Positions 1-8,028 of a stretch of DNA of 20,290 nucleotides are shown in pieces. Position numbers and translations under genes: made by a program. The stretch is taken from assembly GCA_937919155.1 (NCBI GenBank), contig CALFPM010000068.1, positions 1 through 20,290 of the forward strand, in the 5' to 3' direction. The notes under the pieces are model-generated. The model was not told where the DNA came from. It saw only the letters and a list, made by a program, of their open reading frames with translations, and searched no databases. Origin of the DNA: an uncultured Clostridia bacterium. Its GTDB lineage: Bacteria > Bacillota > Clostridia > Oscillospirales > Acutalibacteraceae. Each line of letters starts with the position of its first letter. Within the stretch, counting starts at the first letter, position 1.

Positions 1-560
1 ATGGCGGTTTTACCTACACCGGGCTCACCGATAAAGCAAGGGTTATTCTTCTGTCTTCTGCAAAGAATCTGAATTGCTCTGTAAATCTCATTTTCTCTGC
101 CGATTATTCGGTCAACCTTACCTGCCTGTGCCTTTGCGGTCAGATTTGTGCAGAACTGGCTCAGATACTTGCGCTTTTTCTCTGCATCATCCTTGTTTTT
201 GCCTTTTCTGCCGCCCCATTTTTTCTTTTGGTCATCGGCAGTCTCCGAAGTATCGGACTGTGCCTTATCCTCACCCGATGCGCCGTTCATTGCACCGAAA
301 TTCTGAAGGAAGGGCATTGTGCCTGCGCCACCGGGTTCAAAACCGTCCTCGCCGAACATTGCTTCAAACTGCTCGCTCACATCCTCAAGCTCATCCTCAG
401 AGATACCCATGCTCTGCATAATCTGCTTGACGGGACCGATATTCATTTCCATTGCACACTTTATGCAAAGACCCTCCTGAGTGGTCTTTTCGCCCTCAAC
501 CTTTGTTACAAAGAACATTGCAGGGCGTTTTTTGCATTTTGCACATAAAACCTGTTTCAT
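1..560 (-). CDS. ClpE-like Clp ATPase, N-terminal part (cut by window edge)
   Basis: This is the first 186 codons of a HSP100/Clp AAA+ unfoldase, which would feed substrates to ClpP. The N-terminus has a four-cysteine zinc finger (C6, C9, C32, C35). A Met/Glu-rich stretch and a charged Gly/Lys linker (about residues 100-130) follow. The typical Clp entry segment then appears (VDRIIGRENEI), and the Walker A motif GEPGVGKT sits at residues 178-185, right at the window edge. There is no double Clp_N repeat. That layout resembles ClpE (and the zinc finger of McsA) more than ClpC or ClpA. The start ATG at 560 follows AAGGA with 9-base spacing and lies about 20 bases after the pgsA stop, so it is probably the last known gene of the operon. 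The rest of the gene lies outside, so the ClpP-contact loop cannot be checked. The Clp family call is firm; the ClpE assignment is an inference. Confidence 0.9.
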   Translation of the reverse strand, partial: MKQVLCAKCKKRPAMFFVTKVEGEKTTQEGLCIKCAMEMNIGPVKQIMQSMGISEDELEDVSEQFEAMFGEDGFEPGGAGTMPFLQNFGAMNGASGEDKAQSDTSETADDQKKKWGGRKGKNKDDAEKKRKYLSQFCTNLTAKAQAGKVDRIIGRENEIYRAIQILCRRQKNNPCFIGEPGVGKTA

Positions 561-581
561 CTGTTAAATTCCTTTTGCTGT

Positions 582-1205
582 TTATTTTGAGTTTTTCTTT
601 TCTTTTATCTGACTGATAACTCCGGGAACATAGCTGAAAAATGCAATCAGAGTAAGCACAACGCTGATACCTACAAGAATAAGCATAACCGTTGCGGAAA
701 GTGTATATACACCGCCCAGAATACCGATATCGGGGCCAAAAGCCATAATAACACACATTATTGTGTAGAATGCAAAGGTAGCAATTTTGCCGGGCATTTC
801 AGCCGCAACGGGTTTAAGACCGAACATAATCATTATTGCACCGCCCACAACCATAACAGCTTCCTTGATAAGGAAAACAAGGAAAATCCAGCTGAAAGTC
901 TTGACGGTTTCGTCACTGCTGCCGCTGAACGCTATGTAAAACATAATTGCAATGGTAATCTGGCTGAGCTTATCCGCAATGGGGTCAAGCAGCTTGCCGA
1001 GAGCGCTTATCTGATTGAATTTACGGGCAATTTTGCCGTCAAAAAAGTCTGTAAGACCCGATATTGCAAGCACGATAACCGCCCAGAGATAATCGCCGTT
1101 ATTGAAAAGCACCGCAAAAACGGGAATGAGAAGAATTCTGATTACCGAAAGAAGATTGGGGATTGTGAGACATCCTGTAAAGTATTCCTTTAATAAAGCT
1201 TTCAT
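582..1205 (-). CDS. pgsA: CDP-diacylglycerol--glycerol-3-phosphate 3-phosphatidyltransferase
   Basis: This is an integral membrane enzyme of the CDP-alcohol phosphatidyltransferase family. It condenses CDP-diacylglycerol with glycerol-3-phosphate to give phosphatidylglycerol-phosphate, the committed step to phosphatidylglycerol and cardiolipin. The complete catalytic signature is present: D53, D56-G57, A60-R61, G70, D74, D78. Several hydrophobic segments follow, and the C-terminal tail is lysine-rich and cytoplasmic. The length of 207 aa is a little above the usual 180-200. The ATG at 1205 has an AGGAGG site 7 bases upstream that overlaps the stop codon of the cvpA-like gene (TAAGGAGG), suggesting translational coupling. 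The family call is firm. PgsA rather than cardiolipin synthase is chosen by overall length and N-terminal sequence (IPNLLSVIRILLIP). Confidence 0.93.
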   Translation of the reverse strand: MKALLKEYFTGCLTIPNLLSVIRILLIPVFAVLFNNGDYLWAVIVLAISGLTDFFDGKIARKFNQISALGKLLDPIADKLSQITIAIMFYIAFSGSSDETVKTFSWIFLVFLIKEAVMVVGGAIMIMFGLKPVAAEMPGKIATFAFYTIMCVIMAFGPDIGILGGVYTLSATVMLILVGISVVLTLIAFFSYVPGVISQIKEKKNSK

Positions 1206-1218
1206 TTGATTTTCCTCC

Positions 1219-1896
1219 TTAAATCAATTGATTAACAAACTGAGTTATAGCTGAACCTGCCACAGCGATGTAAAGCGGAGTTTCCGTGAAAATTGCTGCG
1301 GACCAGGAAAGAACGGTGCAGATAATTCCCACTGCCACGGCACCTTTGAGTGCTCCTGCAATGCCGCCGAGGAATTTGTTGATGCCTTTGAGTACGGGCA
1401 ATTTGAAAATTCCGTTGACAAGTGATGCACCCAGAGAAAGAACCGTTTTTGATATTGCGAATATCACAAGGAAAGAAACCGCAATCATAAACATATTTAT
1501 AAACGCATTTTCCGCAGCAGTATAAATTTTCTCTGCCACTGCGGTAATCTGACCGCTGTCCGTGATACCCGAAACAAGGGCTTCAATATCTGTGTTTGCA
1601 AAAGCCGCAACCGATTCAGCTATGTTTCGGGGAATTGCATCAACAACAGCCTGAGTGCCGCTGCTTATATTTTCTGAAATAATGTTCGCAAGCCAATTGA
1701 CTCCCATATCGTGAATAAAATTGGTGTTTATCCAATCGGCAAGAGGCTCCGCAAATTCTTTTGCAATGATAACGCTTATCACCGTTACGGCAAGTGAAAG
1801 AACTGTTTTCACAAAGCCTTTCCGTCTGCCGTCAAAAATTGAGGCGACAAGAATCAGAATAAGTATTCCGTCAAGAATCAAGGATAAATTCTCCAT
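1219..1896 (-). CDS. CvpA family membrane protein
   Basis: A 225-aa membrane protein of the CvpA/colicin V production family. The N-terminus has the family pattern: a hydrophobic segment, a short basic loop (DGRRKGFVK), then a second membrane span. A long Ala/Ile-rich extracytoplasmic stretch and two further C-terminal hydrophobic segments follow. Family members have been tied to colicin V export in E. coli, but their biochemical role in Firmicutes is not settled. I placed the start at 1896, not at the ATG two codons upstream (1902). The upstream ATG directly abuts the AGGAGG, whereas 1896 lies about 6 bases from it. The gene sits between a DUF5711 gene and pgsA with very short gaps, so it is probably an envelope gene in the same transcript. 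Confidence 0.8.
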   Translation of the reverse strand: MENLSLILDGILILILVASIFDGRRKGFVKTVLSLAVTVISVIIAKEFAEPLADWINTNFIHDMGVNWLANIISENISSGTQAVVDAIPRNIAESVAAFANTDIEALVSGITDSGQITAVAEKIYTAAENAFINMFMIAVSFLVIFAISKTVLSLGASLVNGIFKLPVLKGINKFLGGIAGALKGAVAVGIICTVLSWSAAIFTETPLYIAVAGSAITQFVNQLI

Positions 1897-1907
1897 ATTC
1901 ATCCTCC

Positions 1908-3074
1908 TTAATACTTGTATATACAGCCGTTTTCAACTGCATAAAGAGTGCCTGAACACCAGAAGAGTTCCGCAACAGCATGCTCTGTCTCATGCTTTTT
2001 GCCTTCGCCGCCTGTTGAAGAATACACTGTTATATCATCACCGTTTGAAAGTGCGATTTTTCCTCCGCTGATTGCAACGCAATCGGGCGCACCGTCAACG
2101 GCAAATTCTGCGGTTTTCTTGCCGTTTTTAGCAAATCTCACAACAGCGGTTTTGGAGCCGCCGAATTCCTCGTGGCAGATAACGGTGTTTCCCGAATCAT
2201 CAACGCATACTGCGGAAATGCTGTCCTCGGAATAAACAAGTTCTTCGATTGTGTCGCCGTTTTTGTCGAGCACAACGGTTCTGTTATCGCCAACGGCAAT
2301 GATTTTGTTTGAATCGGTGTAAACCGCTCTGAGGAACAAAGTGCCTCTGTACATCAGGTCCGCCTTGGGTTCTGATGAATTTATGTTAAAAATAATTATT
2401 CTCGTGTAAATTTCCGCATTTTCCGCGCCAACGGCAGTAACGACAATATTTTTTCCGTTCTTTGAAAGACCGATATCGGAAATACGCTCCTGTGAGCAGT
2501 TCCACTGGAACACTTTTTCAAAATATCTGTTATAAACGCTGAGAACGCTCTGATATTCATCCGAAGCACAGGACACGGCCATATAGCCGTTTTTAGCAAG
2601 ACCTGCAGCAACAACCGTGTTTGCCTCTTCAATCTCGCCCAACTTTTCGGTTCGGCTCTGAAGAACGGCTTTGTTGGAAGTGCTGCTGTAAATCAGCGCT
2701 CTGCCGTTTTTGGAAATCACCTTTGAATCCGCCGAATCCAGCTTCATCGAGAAAATTTCCGATGCCGATGAGCTGAGCACGCTTGCGGATTCGTTATAAA
2801 TAACCAAAGGATTGCCGCCTATTGCAGTAACCTTTCGGAAATCGAAGGATTCAAGTGCATAAGGATATCCGCCGCCCTTTGAAAACATTGTTTTCACATC
2901 TCTGACGGTATCCGTCACATTTGACATTGCAACATTACCCAAAAGCCTTGCACTCAGGAAAAGCGCACAGGCAACAACAAGAATAACCACGGGAATGCGG
3001 ATAATCCTGAATATTTTTTTGGCAAGCTTTTTGTTGCGCTGTTTTGAAAGGTCAATAATTTTTTTGTTTGCCAT
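1908..3074 (-). CDS. DUF5711 family single-pass membrane protein
   Basis: A 388-aa protein with a basic cytoplasmic N-terminus and one hydrophobic span at about residues 27-46. About 330 residues of short beta-strand-like repeats follow, of the kind seen in beta-propellers (repeating VVxxxNG and xxSKNGK elements). It matches the DUF5711 family common in Clostridia, for which I know no established function. The C-terminal domain probably lies outside the membrane (inference). An in-frame ATG at 3149 would add 25 residues, but it overlaps the end of truA and lacks a ribosome binding site. The ATG at 3074 follows GGAGGG with good spacing. The truA stop codons (TAATAA) run straight into that site. 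Confidence 0.75.
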   Translation of the reverse strand: MANKKIIDLSKQRNKKLAKKIFRIIRIPVVILVVACALFLSARLLGNVAMSNVTDTVRDVKTMFSKGGGYPYALESFDFRKVTAIGGNPLVIYNESASVLSSSASEIFSMKLDSADSKVISKNGRALIYSSTSNKAVLQSRTEKLGEIEEANTVVAAGLAKNGYMAVSCASDEYQSVLSVYNRYFEKVFQWNCSQERISDIGLSKNGKNIVVTAVGAENAEIYTRIIIFNINSSEPKADLMYRGTLFLRAVYTDSNKIIAVGDNRTVVLDKNGDTIEELVYSEDSISAVCVDDSGNTVICHEEFGGSKTAVVRFAKNGKKTAEFAVDGAPDCVAISGGKIALSNGDDITVYSSTGGEGKKHETEHAVAELFWCSGTLYAVENGCIYKY

Positions 3075-3087
3075 ATTGCCCTCCTTA

Positions 3088-3822
3088 TTAATAATGTATC
3101 TTATTAAGATAAAGTCCGTGTGCAGGGGCAGTGTAGCCTGCCGCCTCACGGTTGCGTGAAAGTATAATTTTATCTATGGAATCCGCAGGGATTTTCTTTC
3201 TTGCAATGTCAATCAGAGTACCCGTCATAATACGCACCATATTGTAGAGAAAGCCGTCTGCCTCAACCCTGAAAATAACCATATCTCCCTCACGCTCAAC
3301 GGAAGCATTCATAACCGTTCTTTTTGTGTCTTCAACGCTGCTGCCTGCGGCGCAGAACGAGTCAAAATAATGGGTACCGATATATGCCTTTGCCTGCTCA
3401 TTGAGGAATTTATCATCAAGAGGATATTTATAATAGAGTGAATATTCATAAAGAAACGGATTTTTGTTGGGTGAGTTCCATATTTTATAAATATATTCCT
3501 TTGACTTGCAATCATACCTTGCGTGGAAGTCAAAATCAACTTCTCTGCAGTCAAGCGCCGCAATGTCACGGGGCAGAACAGCATTCAGCGCACCAACAAG
3601 TTTTTTGCATTCTATTGCACTTTCCGTGCGGATGTTGCAGCAATACATATTTGCGTGAACACCCGAATCCGTTCTTGAACAGCCCACAACATTATCACGC
3701 TTTGAGCAGATACGCTCAAGAGCATCCTGCAAAGTCTGCTGAACGGTGACTGCATTTTCCTGCACCTGCCAGCCGTGATAAGCCGTGCCGTCAAATGAAA
3801 TTGTAAGAAGTAAATTTCTCAT
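3088..3822 (-). CDS. truA: tRNA pseudouridine(38-40) synthase TruA
   Basis: Converts uridines 38-40 in the tRNA anticodon arm to pseudouridine in the cytoplasm. The 244-aa length is normal for the family. The catalytic aspartate D52 lies in the motif GCSRTDSGVHA. The family N-terminus (ISFDGTAYHGWQ) and the C-terminal block (FLYNMVRIMTGTL) are both intact. The start ATG overlaps the ecfT stop by four bases (ATGA), so translation is probably coupled to the transporter genes. ecfA1-ecfA2-ecfT-truA is a familiar order in Firmicutes. The two tandem TAA stops fall directly before the ribosome binding site of the next gene. Confidence 0.96.
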   Translation of the reverse strand: MRNLLLTISFDGTAYHGWQVQENAVTVQQTLQDALERICSKRDNVVGCSRTDSGVHANMYCCNIRTESAIECKKLVGALNAVLPRDIAALDCREVDFDFHARYDCKSKEYIYKIWNSPNKNPFLYEYSLYYKYPLDDKFLNEQAKAYIGTHYFDSFCAAGSSVEDTKRTVMNASVEREGDMVIFRVEADGFLYNMVRIMTGTLIDIARKKIPADSIDKIILSRNREAAGYTAPAHGLYLNKIHY

Positions 3823-4634
3823 ATAACTGCCTCAAAAAAGTGATTAAGAACAACTACGCCTGCCGTAACGGCAATACAGAAAATCAAAGCCGCAAAATCC
3901 CTGAACGCAAGCTTCATCTGCTTCATTCTTGTTCTGCCCTCGCCGCCTGTGTAGCAGCGGCAGGTCATTGCAAAGGCAAGCTCATAGGCTCTCCTGAATG
4001 ACGAAACCATAAGGGGAATAAAAATAGGCACAAGCGCTTTTGCACGCTGAATTATTCCGCCGCTTTCAAGGTCTGCGCCCCTTGCCTTCTGTGCATTCAT
4101 AATGCGGTCAATCTCCTCAATGAGAGTGGGAATAAACCTGAGTGCAAGAGTCATCATCATAGCCAGAGTGTGAACTTTGATTTTGAATATTTTAAGGGGT
4201 GAAAGTACCCTTTCGATGGCATCTGTAAGCATTGTGGGGGTTGTTGTGTAAGTCAGCAAAGAACTGATGATAACAAGAGTCACAATTCTTATCATAGTGA
4301 AAATTGCGGTATTGACGCCCTTTTCGGTTATTGAGATGCCCCATTTTTCAAAGTATACCGTGCCGCCCTCGGTGTAAATGATATTCAGCACTGCCGTGAA
4401 AACAAGAATAATCACAATAGGCTTGAGGCTTTTAAGCATCATTTTGGCAGGCACGCTTGAAATTGCGGCGGATATCACCGCAACAAGAGCAATCAGTCCA
4501 AGTGAAAAGAAGCTTTTGCAAAGAAAAATGGTGATGATAAGCAAAAATGTCAGAATCAGCTTCATTCTGGGGTCAAGTCTGTGCAAAAAGGATTTGCCGG
4601 GATAATACTGACCGATTGTAATATCTCTTATCAT
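3819..4634 (-). CDS. ecfT: Energy-coupling factor transporter transmembrane subunit EcfT
   Basis: The membrane scaffold of an ECF-type vitamin/metal importer. It couples ATP hydrolysis by EcfA1/EcfA2 to toppling of a substrate-binding S subunit. The 271-aa protein starts with the family pattern (GQYYPGKSFLHRLDPRMK) and has about five or six hydrophobic spans. It carries the two coupling-helix motifs: ARG at residues 184-186 and a second AMTCRCY element at about 222-228. Both ends overlap their neighbours by 4 bases (ATGA). No S subunit is encoded nearby, so this is probably a shared group II module that serves S components encoded elsewhere (inference from family knowledge). Confidence 0.95.
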   Translation of the reverse strand: MIRDITIGQYYPGKSFLHRLDPRMKLILTFLLIITIFLCKSFFSLGLIALVAVISAAISSVPAKMMLKSLKPIVIILVFTAVLNIIYTEGGTVYFEKWGISITEKGVNTAIFTMIRIVTLVIISSLLTYTTTPTMLTDAIERVLSPLKIFKIKVHTLAMMMTLALRFIPTLIEEIDRIMNAQKARGADLESGGIIQRAKALVPIFIPLMVSSFRRAYELAFAMTCRCYTGGEGRTRMKQMKLAFRDFAALIFCIAVTAGVVVLNHFFEAVI

Positions 4635-5497
4635 TTTGCGCTCCCCCTTTCAATGAGGGTGCGGAGAATCTTTTCGCCCTGCTGAGCCGTATAAACATTT
4701 GCAGGCACATCAATGCCCTTTGCCCTGAGCTTTGCAAAAATCTCCGTGATTTCGGGCACATTGAGTCCCATCGAGCGAAGTTCATCGCCCCTCGAAAAGA
4801 CCTCATCAACATTACCCTGCATTGCAACGGATGAATTATTCATAACAATTATTCTGTCTGCCATTCCCGCAATATCTTCCATACTGTGGGAAACAACGAT
4901 TACTGTGCTTCCCGTCTGTTTTCTGTAGTTTTTAATAAGCTCCGTAAGATCTTTTCTGCCTCTGGGGTCAAGACCTGCGGCAGGTTCATCAAAGATAAGC
5001 ACCTGAGGCTCCATTGACATAACGCCCGCAATGGCGGCTCGCCTTTTTTCACCGCCTGAAAGGTCGAATGGTGATTTATTGAGATGCTCTGCCTTGACAC
5101 CCGAAAACTCGGCGGCACGGAGCACTCTTTCTTTTATTTCAGCCTCGGAAAGCTTCATATTCTTCGGTCCGAAGGCGATATCTTTATAAACAGTTTCTTC
5201 AAAAAGCTGATATTCGGGATACTGGAAACAAAGACCCACCTTGAAGCGTGACTGCCTTAAGGTTTCCTTATCTTTCCAGATATCAACGCCGTCAACAAGC
5301 ACCTTGCCGCTGTCGGGCTTGAGAAGACCGTTGAAATGGGAAATGAGGGTGCTTTTGCCCGAGCCTGTATGACCGATAATGCCCACAAGCTCACCTTTTT
5401 CAATCTGAAGATTAACATTATTGATTGCGGCAACCTGCTGCACGGTGCCCTTTGAATAATAATGGGTAAGGTTTACCGTTTCAATTGCGTAACTCAT
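4631..5497 (-). CDS. ecfA2: Energy-coupling factor transporter ATPase EcfA2
   Basis: One of two ABC ATPases of the ECF importer. The 288-aa protein has Walker A GHTGSGKST (42-50), the Q-loop glutamine at 92, signature LSGGEKRR (146-153) and Walker B ending in D170-E171. An H-loop histidine is in VVSHSME. A C-terminal extension of about 60 residues is typical of EcfA proteins and contacts EcfT or the partner ATPase. It overlaps ecfA1 upstream and ecfT downstream by 4 bases each. EcfA2 rather than EcfA1 is assigned by gene order and by the ALLGHTGSGKS-type P-loop (T at position 44). The start is set by the ATGA overlap and an upstream GGGAGG-like site inside ecfA1. Confidence 0.94.
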   Translation of the reverse strand: MSYAIETVNLTHYYSKGTVQQVAAINNVNLQIEKGELVGIIGHTGSGKSTLISHFNGLLKPDSGKVLVDGVDIWKDKETLRQSRFKVGLCFQYPEYQLFEETVYKDIAFGPKNMKLSEAEIKERVLRAAEFSGVKAEHLNKSPFDLSGGEKRRAAIAGVMSMEPQVLIFDEPAAGLDPRGRKDLTELIKNYRKQTGSTVIVVSHSMEDIAGMADRIIVMNNSSVAMQGNVDEVFSRGDELRSMGLNVPEITEIFAKLRAKGIDVPANVYTAQQGEKILRTLIERGSAK

Positions 5498-6345
5498 ACG
5501 GCACCTCCCAGCACACGGACAATTTCGTCAACACATTCGTCAATATCAAGCACGCCCTCTTTGATGCCGAGGCTGTGGCAAAGCTCCGTTGACTGAGGCA
5601 CATCAAGACCGCATTCACGGAGCTTTTCAACCTGAGTGAAAACCTCTTTCGGTGTGCCGTCCATAACGGGTCTGCCGCCGTCCATAACGATAACTCTGTC
5701 TGCCTGCACGGCTTCATCCATAAAGTGGGTGACAAGCACAACGGTGATGCCCATTTCTTTGTTAAGCCGTTTTACCGTCTGCATAACTTCATCTCTGCCC
5801 ATAGGGTCAAGCATTGCCGTAGGCTCATCAAGCACGATGCATTCCGTCTGCATAGCAATAACACCTGCAATGGCAACTCTCTGCTTCTGACCGCCCGAAA
5901 GCTTGTGAGGCTCTCTGTGGCGGAAATCATACATATTGACACACTTGAGAGCATCATCAACCCTTTTGCGGATTTCCGCAGGCTCAATGCCCAGATTTTC
6001 GGGGCCGAAGGCAACATCATCCTCAACGATTGTTGCAACAATCTGGTTATCGGGATTCTGGAAAACCATACCAACGATGCGGCGCACTTCATCCGCTTTT
6101 TCTTCGGTGTCGGGTACAATACCTTTAACGGAAACGGTGCCTTTGGAAGGCTCAAGGATGGCATTGCAAAGCTTGGCGAGAGTGCTCTTGCCCGAGCCGT
6201 TATGACCCAGCACAGCAACAAACTCACCCTTATTGATTGCAAGGCTGACATCAGTCAGGGCAGGATATGCCTGCACCTGCGCATCCTCATCATCCGCATC
6301 ATATATAAACGTTACATTGTTAAATTCAATAATTTTTTCGCTCAT
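5494..6345 (-). CDS. ecfA1: Energy-coupling factor transporter ATPase EcfA1
   Basis: First ATPase of the ECF importer, 283 aa. Walker A is GHNGSGKST (47-55), with the Q-loop glutamine at 96 in VFQNPDNQ, signature LSGGQKQR (149-156) and Walker B ending in D173-E174. The H-loop histidine is in LVTHFMDE. The VFQNPDNQIVATIVEDDVAFG block is characteristic of EcfA1/CbiO. The ATG at 6345 follows AGGA with about 8-base spacing. It is the first of four genes joined by ATGA overlaps (ecfA1-ecfA2-ecfT-truA), which favours fixed stoichiometry of the transporter parts. I saw no clear promoter in the 24-base gap upstream. Confidence 0.95.
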   Translation of the reverse strand: MSEKIIEFNNVTFIYDADDEDAQVQAYPALTDVSLAINKGEFVAVLGHNGSGKSTLAKLCNAILEPSKGTVSVKGIVPDTEEKADEVRRIVGMVFQNPDNQIVATIVEDDVAFGPENLGIEPAEIRKRVDDALKCVNMYDFRHREPHKLSGGQKQRVAIAGVIAMQTECIVLDEPTAMLDPMGRDEVMQTVKRLNKEMGITVVLVTHFMDEAVQADRVIVMDGGRPVMDGTPKEVFTQVEKLRECGLDVPQSTELCHSLGIKEGVLDIDECVDEIVRVLGGAV

Positions 6346-6369
6346 AATAAAGTCCTGAAAATTTATTTA

Positions 6370-6753
6370 TTACGGCAATTCTCTGCCGCAGTCTGTACAA
6401 AATTTGTAATCATCTTCGTTTTTTGTGCCGCAATATGGGCAATATCTGCCTTTAACCGTTGAATCGGTTTGCTTGCCCGTATTAATTCTGCCGAATTTCT
6501 CATCCCAAGGGTCAGCTTCTTCGTTTTCATCGGTTATATCATATTCGGAATAGCGGTTTTTACCTGTTGCGTTCTTGAAATTATAAATTGTCTGAACAAC
6601 TGCAATAACAACGAATATTATTCCGAAAGGTGCCATAAACCACGCACCTATTGAAATCGCCATAACAGTCCAGAACACTCCGAAAAGTGCCACCGCAATT
6701 CCAACAATTCCGCCCATAAATGACGGTCCTCTGCCCGGTTTTATGCTTTTCAT
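6370..6753 (-). CDS. Two-span membrane protein with C-terminal zinc ribbon
   Basis: I do not recognise a named family beyond a zinc-ribbon domain. The 127-aa protein has two hydrophobic helices (about residues 13-34 and 38-58). An acidic, soluble linker (about 68-100) and a C-terminal four-cysteine ribbon (C105, C108, C119, C122; pattern CPYCGTKN...FCTDCG) follow. Such ribbons usually bind one zinc ion structurally. The start at 6753 is chosen because it follows AAGGAG with good spacing. An in-frame ATG at 6780 has no such site and lies close to the previous stop. It sits in tandem with another membrane zinc-ribbon gene, between the methyltransferase and ecfA1. A role linked to the ECF importer is possible but unsupported by any motif. 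Confidence 0.7.
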   Translation of the reverse strand: MKSIKPGRGPSFMGGIVGIAVALFGVFWTVMAISIGAWFMAPFGIIFVVIAVVQTIYNFKNATGKNRYSEYDITDENEEADPWDEKFGRINTGKQTDSTVKGRYCPYCGTKNEDDYKFCTDCGRELP

Positions 6754-6787
6754 TGAATCCACTCCTTTTCTGCCGACCAAGGGGAAG

Positions 6788-7132
6788 TTATTCTGCCGTT
6801 TTTTCGCCGCAGACTTCGCATCTGCCGTCTTTCACGGAATAATTTCCGCAATGGGCACAGTAATCAAGTCCGCTGTCAACATCGTATTTTTCAAGCTTTT
6901 CAATTTCTTCCGCGTGTCTGATTATTTCAGCATCTCTTTCGTCAATTTCATCTTCCTGCTTTTTCTGATGCTTTTTGATAACACCTGCATCCTTAAGCAA
7001 AAGCAAAAGAAAAATTACACCTGTGGCAATAAACAAAAATCCTATGAGTTTGCCTATTCCCCCAAGGCGGCTTATCATAAAAAGTCCGATAATAAACAAA
7101 ACTGCCAAATCTAAAATATGCCTTAATTTCAA
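6788..7132 (-). CDS. Small membrane protein with coiled segment and zinc ribbon (TTG start)
   Basis: A 114-aa protein of unknown function. Two hydrophobic helices (about 5-22 and 26-46) are followed by a highly charged, probably coiled-coil stretch (about 53-84). A short zinc ribbon (C92, C95, C105, C108; CAHCG...CEVCG) lies near the C-terminus. The start codon is TTG, supported by GAGGGG 8 bases upstream; no suitable ATG lies near it. The overall plan, two membrane helices, charged linker and ribbon, repeats that of the next gene (6370-6753). The lengths and sequences differ enough that recent duplication is not obvious. It lies 14 bases after the methyltransferase stop. Confidence 0.65.
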   Translation of the reverse strand: MKLRHILDLAVLFIIGLFMISRLGGIGKLIGFLFIATGVIFLLLLLKDAGVIKKHQKKQEDEIDERDAEIIRHAEEIEKLEKYDVDSGLDYCAHCGNYSVKDGRCEVCGEKTAE

Positions 7133-7146
7133 AATCAGTACCCCTC

Positions 7147-8025
7147 TTATTTCACATTCTTACCTTTCCATATCGCACTTGCACCGCAGGGAAGAACTCT
7201 GCCGGGCTTTGATGAAACAGGTATGCCGATTTCATCGCTCTCGGTTGTGCCGCCGAACTGCTTCTGCACGGTTTCACCGAGAATATATTCCATAACGCTG
7301 GGTGAAAGACCCGTTGTGTAGGAATTAATCAGCACCATAAGGGAATCTTCGTAAAGAAGCTGTGAGCAAAGGTCAACAAAATCATAAACCTCGTTTTCAA
7401 GCTTCCACACTTCGCCGCCGGGACCTCTGCCGTATGAGGGAGGGTCCATAATGATAATATCGTATTTGTTACCGCGTCTGATTTCACGCTGAACAAACTT
7501 GATGCAGTCATCCACAAGCCAACGCACGGGGGCATCGGAAAGCTTGCTTGCCGCCGCATTTTCCTTTGCCCAGAGGGTCATACCCTTTGAAGCATCAACG
7601 TGAGTTACGCTTGCACCTGCCTTAAGCGCCGCAACTGTTGCGCCGCCCGTGTAAGCAAAAAGATTAAGCACTTTTACGGGTCTGCCTGCATTCTTTATTA
7701 TATCCGCCGTCATCTGCCAGTTGACAGCCTGCTCGGGGAAAAGACCCGTGTGCTTGAAGCCCATCGTTTTGATATTGAACTTAAGCTCATCAAGACCTAT
7801 CTGCCACACATCAGGCATTTTCTTGTAGACTCTCCAACTGCCGCCGCCCGTATTTGAACGGTTGTAGATGGCGTGGGGATTATACCAAAGAGGATTTTCC
7901 TTGGGCGTTTTCCATATAACCTGAGGGTCGGGACGCACAAGGATAATATCGCCCCATCTTTCAAGTCTTTCGCCATCGGAACAATCTATAAGCTCATAAT
8001 CAAGCCAATTATCTGCTTTTCTCAT
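7147..8025 (-). CDS. Class I SAM-dependent methyltransferase (RlmI-like, probable rRNA methyltransferase)
   Basis: A 292-aa protein with a Rossmann methyltransferase domain in its second half. Motif I is NLFAYTGGATVAA (about 121-133), the acidic ribose-binding residue is D144, an aspartate pair lies at 172-173, and motif IV is DPPSYGRG (194-201). This DPPS(Y/F) arrangement and the overall layout resemble the COG1092/RlmI group, which methylates cytosine C5 in 23S rRNA. This protein lacks the full N-terminal PUA domain of RlmI, so the substrate is uncertain. The ATG at 8025 begins 3 bases after the ruvB stop, with only a weak GGA site, suggesting coupling to ruvB. Confidence 0.8.
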   Translation of the reverse strand: MRKADNWLDYELIDCSDGERLERWGDIILVRPDPQVIWKTPKENPLWYNPHAIYNRSNTGGGSWRVYKKMPDVWQIGLDELKFNIKTMGFKHTGLFPEQAVNWQMTADIIKNAGRPVKVLNLFAYTGGATVAALKAGASVTHVDASKGMTLWAKENAAASKLSDAPVRWLVDDCIKFVQREIRRGNKYDIIIMDPPSYGRGPGGEVWKLENEVYDFVDLCSQLLYEDSLMVLINSYTTGLSPSVMEYILGETVQKQFGGTTESDEIGIPVSSKPGRVLPCGASAIWKGKNVK

Positions 8026-8028
8026 AAT

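Noticed and set aside
3075..3149. 25-codon extension of the DUF5711 gene
   Set aside because: It overlaps the end of truA and lacks a ribosome binding site, while the ATG at 3,074 has a strong one followed by a typical basic N-terminus and membrane span.
5725..6462. A 245-codon open frame on the plus strand
   Set aside because: It is antisense to ecfA1, which has all ABC motifs; no ribosome binding site or recognisable domain.
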